Source: Roseobacter weihaiensis
Lineage (GTDB): Bacteria; Pseudomonadota; Alphaproteobacteria; Rhodobacterales; Rhodobacteraceae
Direction of reading: 5' to 3'
Length of the DNA stretch: 64,000 nucleotides
Assembly (NCBI RefSeq): GCF_020622345.1
Contig: NZ_JACNMO010000002.1
Coordinates: forward strand, 186,001-250,000
Position 1 is the first letter of the stretch, and each line of letters opens with the position of its first letter. Positions 39,070 to 48,453 of this stretch are shown in pieces. The notes beneath the pieces were generated by a model, which had not been told where the DNA came from, searched no databases, and worked only from the letters and a program-made list of their open reading frames with translations. Made by a program: the position numbers and the translations under genes.

Positions 39070-40352
39070 TCGAAGCCCTTGTCCTGCTGTCGATGTTTCT
39101 GATGATCGCGATGGGTGTGCCGATTGCGTTGTCCATTCTGTCGGCGGCGCTGATCGGTGTGTTCATCCTGAACGGTTATCTGGGGTTCCTCAATGCCGCA
39201 TTGTCGCTCTTCGATGGCGCCACCAGCTTTCCGCTGATCGCAATCCCGCTCTTTGTGCTGGCCGGGGCGCTGATGAACACCGGCGGCATCTCCACCCGGC
39301 TGATTGCCTTCGTCTCGGCGCTGATCGGCTTCGTGCGGGGCGGGCTGGCGATGGTGAATGTGGGGGTTTCGTTGTTTTTCGCCGAAATCTCGGGCTCGGC
39401 GGTGGCGGATGTGGCGGCGACCGGCTCGGTGCTGATCCCCGCGATGAAGAAAAAGGGATACAGGCCGCGTTTTGCGGCAGCGCTGACCTCCTCGTCGGCC
39501 TCCCTGGCGATCATCATTCCGCCCTCGATCCCGATGATCCTTTACGGCGCCTTGTCGGGCACCTCCATCGTGCAACTCTTCGTGGCGGGCATCATCCCGG
39601 GCCTCCTGGGCGGGTTGCTCCTGATGGCGCTGTGTTACTATTTTGCGGTGCGTTACGACCTGCCCCGCGAAGAGGGGTTCGATCTGTGCCGGCTCTGGCG
39701 GGCGACCAAGGAGGCGTCCTGGGCGCTGATCCTGCCGGTCATCATCCTGGGCGGGATTTTCGGCGGCATTGTCACCGCGACTGAAGGCGCGGCCCTGGCG
39801 GTCATCACCGCGCTTTTCATCGGTGTTTTCATCTACCGCGAGATCGATCTGCGCAAGCTCTATCACGCGCTGGTTGACGGGGTCACGCAGACCTCGATTG
39901 TCATGCTGCTGGTGGCTTCTTCCGCCGTGCTGGGCCTCTATCTGACCGAAACGGAGCTGCCACAACGCATGGCCGCCGGCATCACCGAGCTGACCACCAA
40001 CAAGCTGGCGGTGCTGATGATCATCAACGTGTTCTTGCTCTTTGTCGGTATGGTGCTGCACGGGGCGGCGGCGATCATCCTGGCGGTGCCGATCTTCATG
40101 CCGCTGGTGAACCAGCTGGGCATCGATCCGGTCCAGTTCGGTATCCTGCTGACGCTGAACATCGCTTTGGGCCAGCAAACCCCGCCCGTGGCCAGCGTGC
40201 TGGTGACATCCTGTTCCATCGCAAAAACAGACGTCTGGGGCACAACCCGGACCAACCTTCCCTTTATCGGCGTTCTGGTTCTGGTCCTGATGCTGGTGAC
40301 ATATGTCCCAGCGGTTTCCCTTACCCTCGTGGAGGTATTCTATGGCGATTGA
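39066..40352 (+). CDS. TRAP transporter large permease (DctM), system 1
   Basis: The 428-residue protein is the sodium-coupled transport subunit, with about twelve helices. Family motifs include FDGATSFPLIAIPLFVLAGA, AEISGSAVADVAATGSVLIP, IIIPPSIPMILYG and a C-terminal NIALGQQTPPVASVL. It belongs to the same operon as the DctP and DctQ genes before it. Its end overlaps the start of the FAH-family gene by 11 bases. Confidence 0.93.
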   Translation: MIEALVLLSMFLMIAMGVPIALSILSAALIGVFILNGYLGFLNAALSLFDGATSFPLIAIPLFVLAGALMNTGGISTRLIAFVSALIGFVRGGLAMVNVGVSLFFAEISGSAVADVAATGSVLIPAMKKKGYRPRFAAALTSSSASLAIIIPPSIPMILYGALSGTSIVQLFVAGIIPGLLGGLLLMALCYYFAVRYDLPREEGFDLCRLWRATKEASWALILPVIILGGIFGGIVTATEGAALAVITALFIGVFIYREIDLRKLYHALVDGVTQTSIVMLLVASSAVLGLYLTETELPQRMAAGITELTTNKLAVLMIINVFLLFVGMVLHGAAAIILAVPIFMPLVNQLGIDPVQFGILLTLNIALGQQTPPVASVLVTSCSIAKTDVWGTTRTNLPFIGVLVLVLMLVTYVPAVSLTLVEVFYGD

Positions 40353-41349
40353 TCCCACGATGAGGCTGGTCCAGCTGCGCCGCCGAGATGGCACCAATAC
40401 TGTGGCGGTCGTTCAGGGCGACCGCCTGGCGCTGCTGGACGATGCGCCGAACGTCGAGACACTGGCACGGGCGGCGATGGGCACGGGCGCACCTCTCGCG
40501 GAGGCGGCAGCCGACCGGCTGACCGAGGCCACCGAGGACTATGCCACCGCGCTGGCAGAGGGGCGCATTGCCCCACCGATCAGCCATGCGGAACCGGCAA
40601 GGCTGCGCATCACCGGCACCGGCCTGACCCATCTGGGCAGCGCCGATACGCGTGATGCAATGCATGCCGACACCACCGCCGATGCCCCGATGACCGATTC
40701 CATGCGCATGTTTCGCGCAGGGCTGGAAGGGGGCAAACCGGCAGCGGGCGAAGTGGGCGCGCAGCCTGAGTGGTTTTACAAAGGCGACGGCAGCATTCTG
40801 GCCGCGCCCGAAGCGCCGCTCGTGATGCCGGGTTTCTCTCTGGACGGAGGCGAAGAGCCGGAGATCGCCGGCATCTATCTGATTGCCGATGACGGCACGC
40901 CCCTGCGCCTGGGGTTTGCACTGGGCAATGAGTTTTCCGACCATGTGACAGAGCGGCAGAATTACCTGTTGCTGGCCCATTCGAAACTGCGGGCCTGTGC
41001 GATCGGGCCGGAATTGCGGCTTGGCGCCTTGCCGGAACGGGTGGAGGGGACCTCCCGCATTCTGCGCGGCAATCAGACGCTCTGGGAAAAGCCGTTTCTG
41101 TCGGGCGAGGCGCATATGTCCCACAGCCTCGCCAATCTGGAGCACCACCATTTCAAGTATCCCCTGCACCGCCAGCCGGGCGATGTGCATGTCCATTTTT
41201 TCGGGACCGCAACACTGAGCTTTGCGGATGGTATCTGCCCGGAGGAGGGCGACGTCTTTGAGATTGCGGCAACGGGGTTCGGGCGCCCGTTGCGCAATAT
41301 CCTGCGCCGCGCGCCAGAGGAAGGCCCGGTGCGGGTCCGGCAGATCTAG
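40342..41349 (+). CDS. AraD1/GguC-type FAH-superfamily protein
   Basis: The 335-residue protein matches the AraD1 (GguC) branch of the fumarylacetoacetate hydrolase superfamily, seen beside sugar-acid genes. Telling segments are GTGLTHLGSADTRDAMH, EPEIAGIYLIADDG, GFALGNEFSDHVTERQNYL, AHSKLRACAIGPEL, and EAHMSHSLANLEHHHFKYP. Members probably act on 2-keto-3-deoxy sugar acids, as dehydratases or hydrolases. The exact reaction is not settled. I chose the ATG at 40342 behind GGAGG; the frame is open further inside dctM. It lies between the two TRAP sets. Confidence 0.82.
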   Translation: MAIDPTMRLVQLRRRDGTNTVAVVQGDRLALLDDAPNVETLARAAMGTGAPLAEAAADRLTEATEDYATALAEGRIAPPISHAEPARLRITGTGLTHLGSADTRDAMHADTTADAPMTDSMRMFRAGLEGGKPAAGEVGAQPEWFYKGDGSILAAPEAPLVMPGFSLDGGEEPEIAGIYLIADDGTPLRLGFALGNEFSDHVTERQNYLLLAHSKLRACAIGPELRLGALPERVEGTSRILRGNQTLWEKPFLSGEAHMSHSLANLEHHHFKYPLHRQPGDVHVHFFGTATLSFADGICPEEGDVFEIAATGFGRPLRNILRRAPEEGPVRVRQI

Positions 41350-41387
41350 CGGTTTTGGATCACATGTTTTCAACTGGGAGGAAGATC

Positions 41388-42380
41388 ATGATGAATAGAA
41401 GAACATGGGGCCTTGGGGCCGTGCTCGCCATCGGGCTCAGCCTTGCGGGCGCTGCTGCGCCTGCACAGGAGACCACCCTGCGGCTGGCGCATTACGGATC
41501 GGCCAGCGATTCCGTGACGGCGGCGGCTGAACGATTTGCCGACCTGGTTGCGGAAAAGACCGACGGCGCGGTGGTGATTGAGCTTTTCGGGAATGGGGAA
41601 CTGGGCAACAGCCCCACCATGCTGGAGGGAGTGCGCCTCGGCACTATCGATATCGTGACGGTGGGCAATCCGTTCTTTACCGGCAGCCTGCCGCAGCTGA
41701 ACCTGCTGGATCTGCCGTTCCTCTTTCAATCGGACGCCCATGCCTTTGCCACCCTCGACGGAGAGGTGGGCGCGACGCTGATGTCCTCGATGGCCGGGTC
41801 GGGCCTGAAGGGGCTGGCGTTCTGGGAGCTGGGCTTTCGCAACCTGACCAACAATGTCCGCGCGATCATGACGCCCGCTGACCTTGAAGGGCTGAAGCTG
41901 CGCACCACACCGAACCCGGCGCATGTGCTGGCGTTCCAGACGATGGGCGCCAACCCGACGCCAATGCCCTTCGCGGAGGTCTATTCAGCCTTGCAGACCG
42001 GCACGATCGACGGGCAGGAAAACCCCGTCAATCATATCTACGCCAACAAGCTGCATGAGGTGCAAAAACACCTCAGCCTGACGGCGCATGCCTACACAAC
42101 CTCGCCGCTGGTGATCAACGCCGGCCGTTGGGACGGGCTGTCGCCAGAGGTGCAAACCGCGCTGAAGGAAGCTGCGGTCGAGGCCGCCGCGCATCAGCGT
42201 CAGATCAATGATGAAGAGGAAGCCAGCAGCCTGGACGCGATGAAAGCCGCCGGGGTAATGATCGTGGAGGCCCCCGATCAGGCTGCCTTTCGCGCGGCCG
42301 TCAGCGCGGTGACGCGGGCCGCCTATATCGAGGCGCATGGCACAACGCTTCTGGACAAGATCGACGCACTGGCGCGCTGA
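41388..42380 (+). CDS. TRAP transporter substrate-binding protein (DctP), system 2
   Basis: The 330-residue protein has a signal peptide (LGAVLAIGLSLAGAAAPAQ) and the DctP pattern. FGNGELGNSPTMLEGVRLGT lies near residue 70, LEGLKLRTTPNPAH with the conserved Arg near 170, and PTPMPFAEVYSALQTGTIDG near 195. A GGGAGGA site lies before the double ATG at 41388 and 41391. It differs clearly from system 1, so the two TRAP sets probably see different ligands of the same pathway. Confidence 0.93.
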   Translation: MMNRRTWGLGAVLAIGLSLAGAAAPAQETTLRLAHYGSASDSVTAAAERFADLVAEKTDGAVVIELFGNGELGNSPTMLEGVRLGTIDIVTVGNPFFTGSLPQLNLLDLPFLFQSDAHAFATLDGEVGATLMSSMAGSGLKGLAFWELGFRNLTNNVRAIMTPADLEGLKLRTTPNPAHVLAFQTMGANPTPMPFAEVYSALQTGTIDGQENPVNHIYANKLHEVQKHLSLTAHAYTTSPLVINAGRWDGLSPEVQTALKEAAVEAAAHQRQINDEEEASSLDAMKAAGVMIVEAPDQAAFRAAVSAVTRAAYIEAHGTTLLDKIDALAR

Positions 42381-42438
42381 TCACACGCGGGCGACCCCGG
42401 ATCGACGGGGGGCGCCCGCACCCAAGGAGGCGCAAGCC

Positions 42439-42915
42439 ATGTTCGAGATCATCCGGCGCGCGGATGCCGCCCTGCGCACCGCCATAGAGGGGGCATCGGC
42501 GCTCTTGCTGTTGTCGGTGACCTGTCTGGGCATCTGGCAGGTGATCAGCCGCTATGTCTTCAACGCGTCGCTTGTCTGGTCCGAAGAGGCCATCCGCCTG
42601 CTCTATGTCTGGCTGGTGCTGATCGCCGCGGCGACCGCGCCGCATATGCATATCACCCTCTTTTCCGGCCGGCTGACCGGGCGCGCCGCACAGCTTCTGA
42701 AAACGGTGCAGACCCTTGTCATGCTGGCGCTGCTGTTGTTGCTGGTGCAGGGCGCGGTTGCGCTCAACGGCAGTTTTGGCAGTGACCGGTACGTGACGCT
42801 GGGCCTGTCGAAATCCTGGTACTGGACAGCGGCCATCGTGGGCGGGCTGTTGTGGGCCGGGGTGCTGATCTCCGGCCTGATTGCCAATCTGGGTCGTCAG
42901 GGCGGCGCGGACTGA
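42439..42915 (+). CDS. TRAP transporter small permease (DctQ), system 2
   Basis: The 158-residue product has four helices and the family motif NASLVWSEEAIRLLYVWLV near residue 40. I chose the ATG at 42439 behind AAGGAGG; the frame is open further upstream but crosses the gap after dctP. Its TGA overlaps the ATG of dctM by one base. It is shorter than the DctQ of system 1 and lacks the charged C-terminal tail. Confidence 0.88.
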   Translation: MFEIIRRADAALRTAIEGASALLLLSVTCLGIWQVISRYVFNASLVWSEEAIRLLYVWLVLIAAATAPHMHITLFSGRLTGRAAQLLKTVQTLVMLALLLLLVQGAVALNGSFGSDRYVTLGLSKSWYWTAAIVGGLLWAGVLISGLIANLGRQGGAD

Positions 42916-44201
42916 TGGAAACGCTGCTGCTTTTCGGCACGATGGTTGGATTTGCCGTCCTCGGCATCCCCCTGGTGTTTGCGATCCTGGCCGCGTCGGT
43001 CATCACGCTGTTGGTGGTGCGCCCCGAGATGCCGCTGGTCCTGGTCACCCAGATTTTCATGAACGGGATGGATCAGTTCCTGTTGCTGGCCATCGGGTTT
43101 TTCTTTTTCGCGGGGGAGCTGATGAACCGGGGCGGCATCACCCGCCGCATCGTCGATTTCGCAAGCGCGCTGGTGGGGCATTTCAAGGGCGGCCTGGCGC
43201 AGGTCAATGTTGTCTCCAGCCTGTTTTTCTCCGGCATCTCCGGCTCCGCCGTTGCGGATACTGCGGCCATAGGATCGGTCATGATCCCCTCGATGAAGCG
43301 CAAGGGATACAGCGGCGCCTTTGCCGCTGCCGTGACCCAGGCAAGCTCTGTGGTGGGGCCGATCATCCCGCCCTCGATCCCGATGATCGTCTATGCGGTG
43401 CTGGCCGAGCAATCGGTGGGCCTGATGTTTCTCGCCGGCATCCTGCCCGGTGTCATGATCGGTCTGTGCCTGATGTCGGCTGTCGCACTGCTGGCCCGGC
43501 GGCGGGATTTCGAAAGCAGCCCGCGTCTGCCGGCGCGCGCCATCGCGCGCAGCGGTGCTGCGGCGGGCGTCGCACTGATGACGCCGCTGATCATTGTGGG
43601 CGGTATTCTGGGCGGGGTGATGACCGCGACGGAGGCCGGGGCCATTGCTTGCCTCTATGCCGCGCTGACCGGCGCGCTTTATTTCCGCGAGCTGACATTG
43701 CGCGGCTTTTACGACGCGCTGGTGCAGGCCGCAAAAGGCACCGCGATGATCCTGGTCATCGTGGGCGCCTCTTCTCTCTTTGCCTGGATTGTCTCCGATC
43801 TGCGGCTCAGCCAGGCCATCGGTCAGGCGATCTTTGCGCTCAGTGAGAACCCGATCGTCTTTTTATTGCTGGTCAATGGTTTTGCCCTGCTGATCGGTCT
43901 CTTTCTGGATCCTCTGGCAGCCCTCGTCATTCTGGTGCCACTGCTGCTGCCGACCGCGATCGAGCTGGGGATCAGCCCTGTCCAGTTCGGCATCGTGCTG
44001 GTCTTTAACCTGATGATCGGCCTGACGACACCGCCGGTTGGCTACCTGATCTACCTGTCGGCCCATATCGCCCGGGAACGCCCCGAACATGTGATGCGGG
44101 AAAGCCTGCCTTTTCTGGCCGCGCTGTTCGTAGCGCTTGCGGTTCTGACCGTCGTGCCCGCCATCACCACCTTCCTTCCCACGCTCTATGCAGGAGGCTG
44201 A
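42915..44201 (+). CDS. TRAP transporter large permease (DctM), system 2
   Basis: The 428-residue polytopic protein has the DctM motifs GMDQFLLLAIGFFFFAGELM, FSGISGSAVADTAAIGSVMI, PIIPPSIPMIVYAVLAEQS, and a C-terminal LMIGLTTPPVGYLIYLSA. I chose the ATG at 42915, which gives a normal N-terminus and a one-base overlap with dctQ. It is followed within one base by the cyclase-family gene, so all of system 2 and the enzymes behind it share one message. Confidence 0.93.
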   Translation: METLLLFGTMVGFAVLGIPLVFAILAASVITLLVVRPEMPLVLVTQIFMNGMDQFLLLAIGFFFFAGELMNRGGITRRIVDFASALVGHFKGGLAQVNVVSSLFFSGISGSAVADTAAIGSVMIPSMKRKGYSGAFAAAVTQASSVVGPIIPPSIPMIVYAVLAEQSVGLMFLAGILPGVMIGLCLMSAVALLARRRDFESSPRLPARAIARSGAAAGVALMTPLIIVGGILGGVMTATEAGAIACLYAALTGALYFRELTLRGFYDALVQAAKGTAMILVIVGASSLFAWIVSDLRLSQAIGQAIFALSENPIVFLLLVNGFALLIGLFLDPLAALVILVPLLLPTAIELGISPVQFGIVLVFNLMIGLTTPPVGYLIYLSAHIARERPEHVMRESLPFLAALFVALAVLTVVPAITTFLPTLYAGG

Positions 44202-44202
44202 C

Positions 44203-44886
44203 ATGCCACCCCGCCTTGTCGATCTGTCGATGCCGATCACCGCCGATCACTTCCGCTGGCCCACCCTGCGGGAGGTTACGGGGGATTTTACCGATGCCGC
44301 GCCCTTTCAGGTCACCCGCCTGTCCCTGTCTTGCCATGCCTTCACCCATGTGGATGCCCGCCGCCACATGCAGCCTGGCGCACCGACAATAGATCAAACC
44401 CCGCTTGCGGATGTCGCGGGTGCCGCCTTCGTGGTCGATCTTGCGGATATCGCACCCAATCAGGCGGTTGATGCCGCCCGGATCACCACCGCAGTGCAGG
44501 AATACCGAGGCGACCCGATCCTGCTTTTGCGCAGCTGCTGGGATACGCAACGCGACTGGAGCACACCGGCCTATTGGCGCGACGCGCCCTATATCACGCG
44601 CGACGGGGCAGAGGTGCTGGCCGCCCTTGGGCCAAAGGCAATCGCCTTTGACTTCCCGCAGGATTACACGATCCGGCTCTCGCTGGATGGCATCGTGCCG
44701 CCGATCGAGGAACATGTGACCCACGACGTCTTGCTGCGGCGGGGGGTGACGCTGATCGAATATCTGGTGGGTGCAGCCGCCCTGACGGGCCCGCGCACGT
44801 TTCTTTGTGCGCTGCCGCTGCGGGTTGAGGGGGCGGATGGTGCCCCGGCACGGGTGGTGGCCTTTGAGGGGATGAGCGATGACTGA
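44203..44886 (+). CDS. Cyclase-family hydrolase
   Basis: The 227-residue product belongs to the cyclase family that includes kynurenine formamidase and some lactonases. The metal-binding signature is SCHAFTHVDARRHM near residue 48, where the usual H-x-D-x-P-x-H reads HVDARRH. DFPQDYTIRLSLDG and EEHVTHDVLLRRGVTLIEYL (a conserved metal ligand Glu-His pair) lie in the second half. In a sugar-acid operon it may open a lactone or hydrolyse an amide; this is inference. I chose the ATG at 44203, one base after dctM. Confidence 0.75.
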   Translation: MPPRLVDLSMPITADHFRWPTLREVTGDFTDAAPFQVTRLSLSCHAFTHVDARRHMQPGAPTIDQTPLADVAGAAFVVDLADIAPNQAVDAARITTAVQEYRGDPILLLRSCWDTQRDWSTPAYWRDAPYITRDGAEVLAALGPKAIAFDFPQDYTIRLSLDGIVPPIEEHVTHDVLLRRGVTLIEYLVGAAALTGPRTFLCALPLRVEGADGAPARVVAFEGMSDD

Positions 44887-45754
44887 CAGGCCAAGAATTG
44901 CATTTCTGGGGATCGGGCTGATGGGGCGGCATCAGGCGCAAAACCTGATCACCAGCGGTTATCATGTCACCGCCTGGAACCGCACGCGCAGCAAGGCCGA
45001 GGCGCTGAAGGGTGCCGTTGTCGCCGAGATCCCGGCGCAGGCCGTGGCTGAGGCCGATATCGTCATCACGATGCTGGAGAACGGCCCCATTGTGCAACAG
45101 GTGCTGTTTGAGGGAGTGGCATGTGCGGCCAGCGCGCTGCGCCAGGGCGCGGTGCTGATCGATATGAGTTCCATCAAACCGGCAGAAGCCCGGAATCATG
45201 CGATGCGACTGGCCGAGCAGGGCGTGCGCTATCTCGATGCGCCGGTCTCGGGGGGCACGGGGGGCGCGCAGACCGCAACGCTGGCGATCATGGCGGGCGG
45301 TGCCGCGTCCGATTTCGAGGCAGTGCGTCCGGTTCTGGATACGATGGGGCGGGCAACCCATGTGGGGCCGGTGGGCAGCGGACAGCTGGCAAAGCTGGCC
45401 AACCAGATGATCGTGGGCGTCACAATCGCCGCCGTGGCCGAGGCGCTGGCCCTGTCGGCGCAGGGCGGGGCGGATCCTGCCAAAGTGCGGGCCGCATTGA
45501 TGGGCGGGTTTGCCGACAGCCGGGTCCTGAGCTTGCATGGCCAGCGCATGATTGATCGTGATTTTGAGACCCGCGGGCGCAGCGTTACCCACCTCAAAGA
45601 CCTCGACAACGCGCTGGCAACGGCGCAGGAATTTGGGTTTCACGGACCGCTGCTGGACCGGGTCACCGCGCTTTTCCGTGGCCTGGTCGATCATGAGGGC
45701 GATCCCGATCACAGCGCCGTGCTGCTGGAGATCGAGCGGATCAACCGCCGCTGA
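44879..45754 (+). CDS. NAD(P)-dependent beta-hydroxyacid dehydrogenase, HIBADH/GarR family
   Basis: The 291-residue protein has the N-terminal Rossmann motif IAFLGIGLMGRHQAQNLI, the substrate-binding YLDAPVSGGTGGAQTAT near residue 120, and the catalytic Lys in GQLAKLANQMIVG near 171. Family members reduce tartronate semialdehyde or oxidise 3-hydroxyisobutyrate, L-threonate or related acids. With a PdxA-like enzyme and sugar-acid transporters, a threonate- or glycerate-type role is likely. It overlaps the previous gene by eight bases and is the last gene of the forward operon, facing the KGSADH gene. Confidence 0.88.
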   Translation: MTDRPRIAFLGIGLMGRHQAQNLITSGYHVTAWNRTRSKAEALKGAVVAEIPAQAVAEADIVITMLENGPIVQQVLFEGVACAASALRQGAVLIDMSSIKPAEARNHAMRLAEQGVRYLDAPVSGGTGGAQTATLAIMAGGAASDFEAVRPVLDTMGRATHVGPVGSGQLAKLANQMIVGVTIAAVAEALALSAQGGADPAKVRAALMGGFADSRVLSLHGQRMIDRDFETRGRSVTHLKDLDNALATAQEFGFHGPLLDRVTALFRGLVDHEGDPDHSAVLLEIERINRR

Positions 45755-45802
45755 TCCGCCAGAACCGGGCCGCATCTGGAGGTGCAGCCCGATACGTGTT
45801 GT

Positions 45803-47239
45803 CTAACCCGCGCTCTGATAGGCTGTCTTGACGGTGGTGTAGAATTCCGCCGCATAACGTCCCTGCTCGCGGGCGCCATAGCTGGAGCCCTTGCGCCCCC
45901 CGAAGGGGACGTGAAAATCCACGCCTGCGGTGGGAAGGTTGACCATCACCATCCCCGCCTCGCTGTTGCGCTTGAAGTCACAGGCATGTTTCAGACTGGC
46001 GGTGCAGATGCCCGCGGAGAGGCCAAAGGCCGTATCATTTGCCACCGACAGCGCCTCGTCATAGTCTTTGACGCGGATAACGCCGGCGACCGGGCCAAAC
46101 ACTTCCTCCCGGTTCAGGCGCATCGCGTTCGTCGTTTCAGTAAAGAGCGCGGGCTGGAGGTAGAAGCCAGGCGTCTCCCGGTTCAGCCGCTCGCCGCCAA
46201 AGGCCAGCTTCGCGCCTTCGCCGCGGGCAACCTCGATATACTCCATGTCCTGATCCAGCTGCGACTGATCCACCACCGGGCCGATATCTGTGCCGTCCTT
46301 GACCGCATTGTCGACGGTCAACCCGCCCAGCCGCGCGATCACGGCAGCAACGAAGCGGTCGTGGATGGCGTCGGTCACGATCAGACGGCTCGACGCGGTG
46401 CAGCGCTGCCCGGTGGAGAAAAACGCGCCGTTCACGGCGCAGTCGACCGCAACATCCAGATCGGCATCGTCCAGCACGACCAGAGGGTTCTTGCCGCCCA
46501 TTTCCAACTGGAATTTCCGCATCTGGCGCACCGAGGCCTCGGCGATCTTCGATCCGGTGCCCACGGATCCGGTAAAACTGATGGCATCCACATCCGGGCT
46601 TTGCACGATGGTCTCACCGACGACGGATCCCCGTCCCATGACCAGGTTCAGAACGCCCTCCGGCAGGCCTGCACGGTGCAGGATATCGACCAGCGCCCAG
46701 GTGCAGCCCGGGGTCAGATCGGCCGGTTTGATCACGACCGTATTACCATAGCAAAGGGCAGGGGCGAGCTTCCAGGCCGGGATGGCGATGGGGAAATTCC
46801 AGGGCGTGATCAGACCCACTACGCCCACCGCCTCGCGCGTGATCTCGACGGTCACCCCGGGCCGGACGGAGGGCAGCACTTCTCCGGCCAGCCGCAGGGC
46901 CTCACCGGCGAAGAAGTCAAAGATCTGTGCGGCGCGTACCGTCTCGCCGATGCCCTCGGCCAGCGTCTTGCCTTCTTCGCTGGCCAGAAGATGCCCCAGC
47001 TCCTCCTTTCGGGCGGTGATTTCGTCAGCAGCCTTGCGCAGCACAGCATGGCGCGCCATCGGGTTGCTGCGGGACCACGCCGGGAAAGCAGCCTTGGCCG
47101 CGGCAATCGCATTTTTCGCATCGGCCTTGCTGCCGCGCACGTAGCGCCCGATCACGGTATCGCTATCGGAGGGGTTGATGTTGTCGGTGGCGTCCCCGCC
47201 CACCCATTCGCCAGCGATGAGATTGTTGAAAACGGTCAT
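45803..47239 (-). CDS. 2-oxoglutarate-semialdehyde dehydrogenase (KGSADH type)
   Basis: The 478-residue aldehyde dehydrogenase has the catalytic Cys in FFSTGQRCTASSRLIV, the general base Glu in FQLEMGGKNPLVVLDDADLD, and VVGLITPWNFPIAIPAWKLA with PW-N-P. The end (TAGVDFHVPFGGRKGSSYG) matches the 2-oxoglutarate-semialdehyde branch found in hydroxyproline and pentose (Weimberg-type) pathways. It would turn the product of the FAH-type dehydratase gene 22 bases upstream into 2-oxoglutarate, feeding the TCA cycle. The ATG at 47239 is the family start. Confidence 0.88.
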   Translation of the reverse strand: MTVFNNLIAGEWVGGDATDNINPSDSDTVIGRYVRGSKADAKNAIAAAKAAFPAWSRSNPMARHAVLRKAADEITARKEELGHLLASEEGKTLAEGIGETVRAAQIFDFFAGEALRLAGEVLPSVRPGVTVEITREAVGVVGLITPWNFPIAIPAWKLAPALCYGNTVVIKPADLTPGCTWALVDILHRAGLPEGVLNLVMGRGSVVGETIVQSPDVDAISFTGSVGTGSKIAEASVRQMRKFQLEMGGKNPLVVLDDADLDVAVDCAVNGAFFSTGQRCTASSRLIVTDAIHDRFVAAVIARLGGLTVDNAVKDGTDIGPVVDQSQLDQDMEYIEVARGEGAKLAFGGERLNRETPGFYLQPALFTETTNAMRLNREEVFGPVAGVIRVKDYDEALSVANDTAFGLSAGICTASLKHACDFKRNSEAGMVMVNLPTAGVDFHVPFGGRKGSSYGAREQGRYAAEFYTTVKTAYQSAG

Positions 47240-47261
47240 GGCATATCCTTTTGGAATAAGG

Positions 47262-48416
47262 TCAAAGAAGGCCCCGAAGGGCGAGGTTGCGCATCAGGTG
47301 CGATGCGCCAAAGGTCCAGGGCGCAAAGTCCGGCGACAGTGCAACCTCGTTGCGCAGGCTGCCGGGCTTGGCAGAGCGGATCGTGACGATATCGCCGGTC
47401 TTGTGGGTGAATCCTTCGCCGGGTACATCACGGTCCTGTGTCGGGGCAAAGAGTTTGCCCAGAAACAACATGAAGCCGTCAGGATACTGGTGATGCCCGC
47501 CGCAGGTCTGCGCCACCAGATCGAGCGGATCGCGGCTGATCTCGGTCATGGCGCTGTGCCCGTCCAGCCGGTAGCCTTCGAGCTCCTCGATCACCTTGTC
47601 GAGCTGTGCGTGGCGCACATCCTGCATGCCAAAGCTGTCGTCGAAAAGGCGTATGAAAGGCCCGATGGCGCAGGAGGCAGTGTTGTCCTTGGCCTTGCCC
47701 AACAGCAGCGCCGAGCGTCCCTCCACATCACGCAGGTTCACGTCATTGCCAAGGCTGGCGCCCTTGACCTCTGCCGTACTGGCACAGGCAAGCACGATTT
47801 CAGGTTCAGGGTTGTTCCATGCCGACACCGGGTGCAAACCGACACGTGCGCCCCAGCAGACACTGGCCATCGGCTGCGCCTTGCTGAACACTTCGGCATC
47901 CGGGCCGATGCCGACCCCCACATATTGCGACCAGAGACCCATGTCGCACAGCGCCTCCTTGACCTCTGCGGCCTTGTCAGAGCCCGCTTTGATGTTGCGC
48001 AGGCTGTCGCCGATCACGCCGCTAATCTGCGCCCGGATCGCCTCTGATTGCGCGGGGTCCCCGGCGGCCCGTTCTTCGATCACCCGTTCCACCATGGAGC
48101 GGGCAAAGGTCACGCTGCAGGCCTTGACCGCCTGCAGATCGTTGGGCGCAAGCAGGTGGACCCCTGTCCCGGACAATGTGTTGTCTACGATCTGCTGGAG
48201 GTCTCCCAGCCGAGTGCCGGTGATGGCGGTGACATGATCCGCGGGGGTCTCCAGCTCCAGAAGGTCCCGCATGGTCGGGGCCGCGGCCGTGGTGATGTCG
48301 ATCGCGGCACCATCGCGTAGGCACACCAGTGACGGCCCGCGCAGTTCCGGGTGCCAGATACGTCCGACGAAACAGCCATCCTCCGGCAGCGTCAGGCTGG
48401 GTGGTGTTGGCGGCAT
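47262..48416 (-). CDS. FAH-family protein, likely 2-keto-3-deoxypentonate dehydratase
   Basis: The 384-residue protein has the fumarylacetoacetate-hydrolase fold: VGIGPDAEVFSKAQPMASV, WNNPEPEIVLACASTAEVKG, LGNDVNLRDVEGRSALLLGK and KTGDIVTIRSAKPGSLRN near the C-terminus. The closest described relatives are long FAH proteins next to KGSADH, such as L-2-keto-3-deoxyarabonate dehydratase. I chose the ATG at 48416 behind AAGGGGGG; upstream frames cross the operator and are unlikely. With KGSADH it forms a two-gene reverse operon led by a second copy of the GntR site. Confidence 0.82.
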   Translation of the reverse strand: MPPTPPSLTLPEDGCFVGRIWHPELRGPSLVCLRDGAAIDITTAAAPTMRDLLELETPADHVTAITGTRLGDLQQIVDNTLSGTGVHLLAPNDLQAVKACSVTFARSMVERVIEERAAGDPAQSEAIRAQISGVIGDSLRNIKAGSDKAAEVKEALCDMGLWSQYVGVGIGPDAEVFSKAQPMASVCWGARVGLHPVSAWNNPEPEIVLACASTAEVKGASLGNDVNLRDVEGRSALLLGKAKDNTASCAIGPFIRLFDDSFGMQDVRHAQLDKVIEELEGYRLDGHSAMTEISRDPLDLVAQTCGGHHQYPDGFMLFLGKLFAPTQDRDVPGEGFTHKTGDIVTIRSAKPGSLRNEVALSPDFAPWTFGASHLMRNLALRGLL

Positions 48417-48453
48417 GATGCCCCCCTTTTGTTTCATTCCCGGTGCAAGTATT

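Noticed and set aside
38736-40397. 553-codon reverse open frame opposite dctM of system 1
   Set aside because: Same shadow effect; composition is not protein-like and the forward genes are clear.
45782-47386. 534-codon forward frame opposite the KGSADH gene
   Set aside because: Antisense shadow; the reverse strand encodes a full aldehyde dehydrogenase with intact active site.
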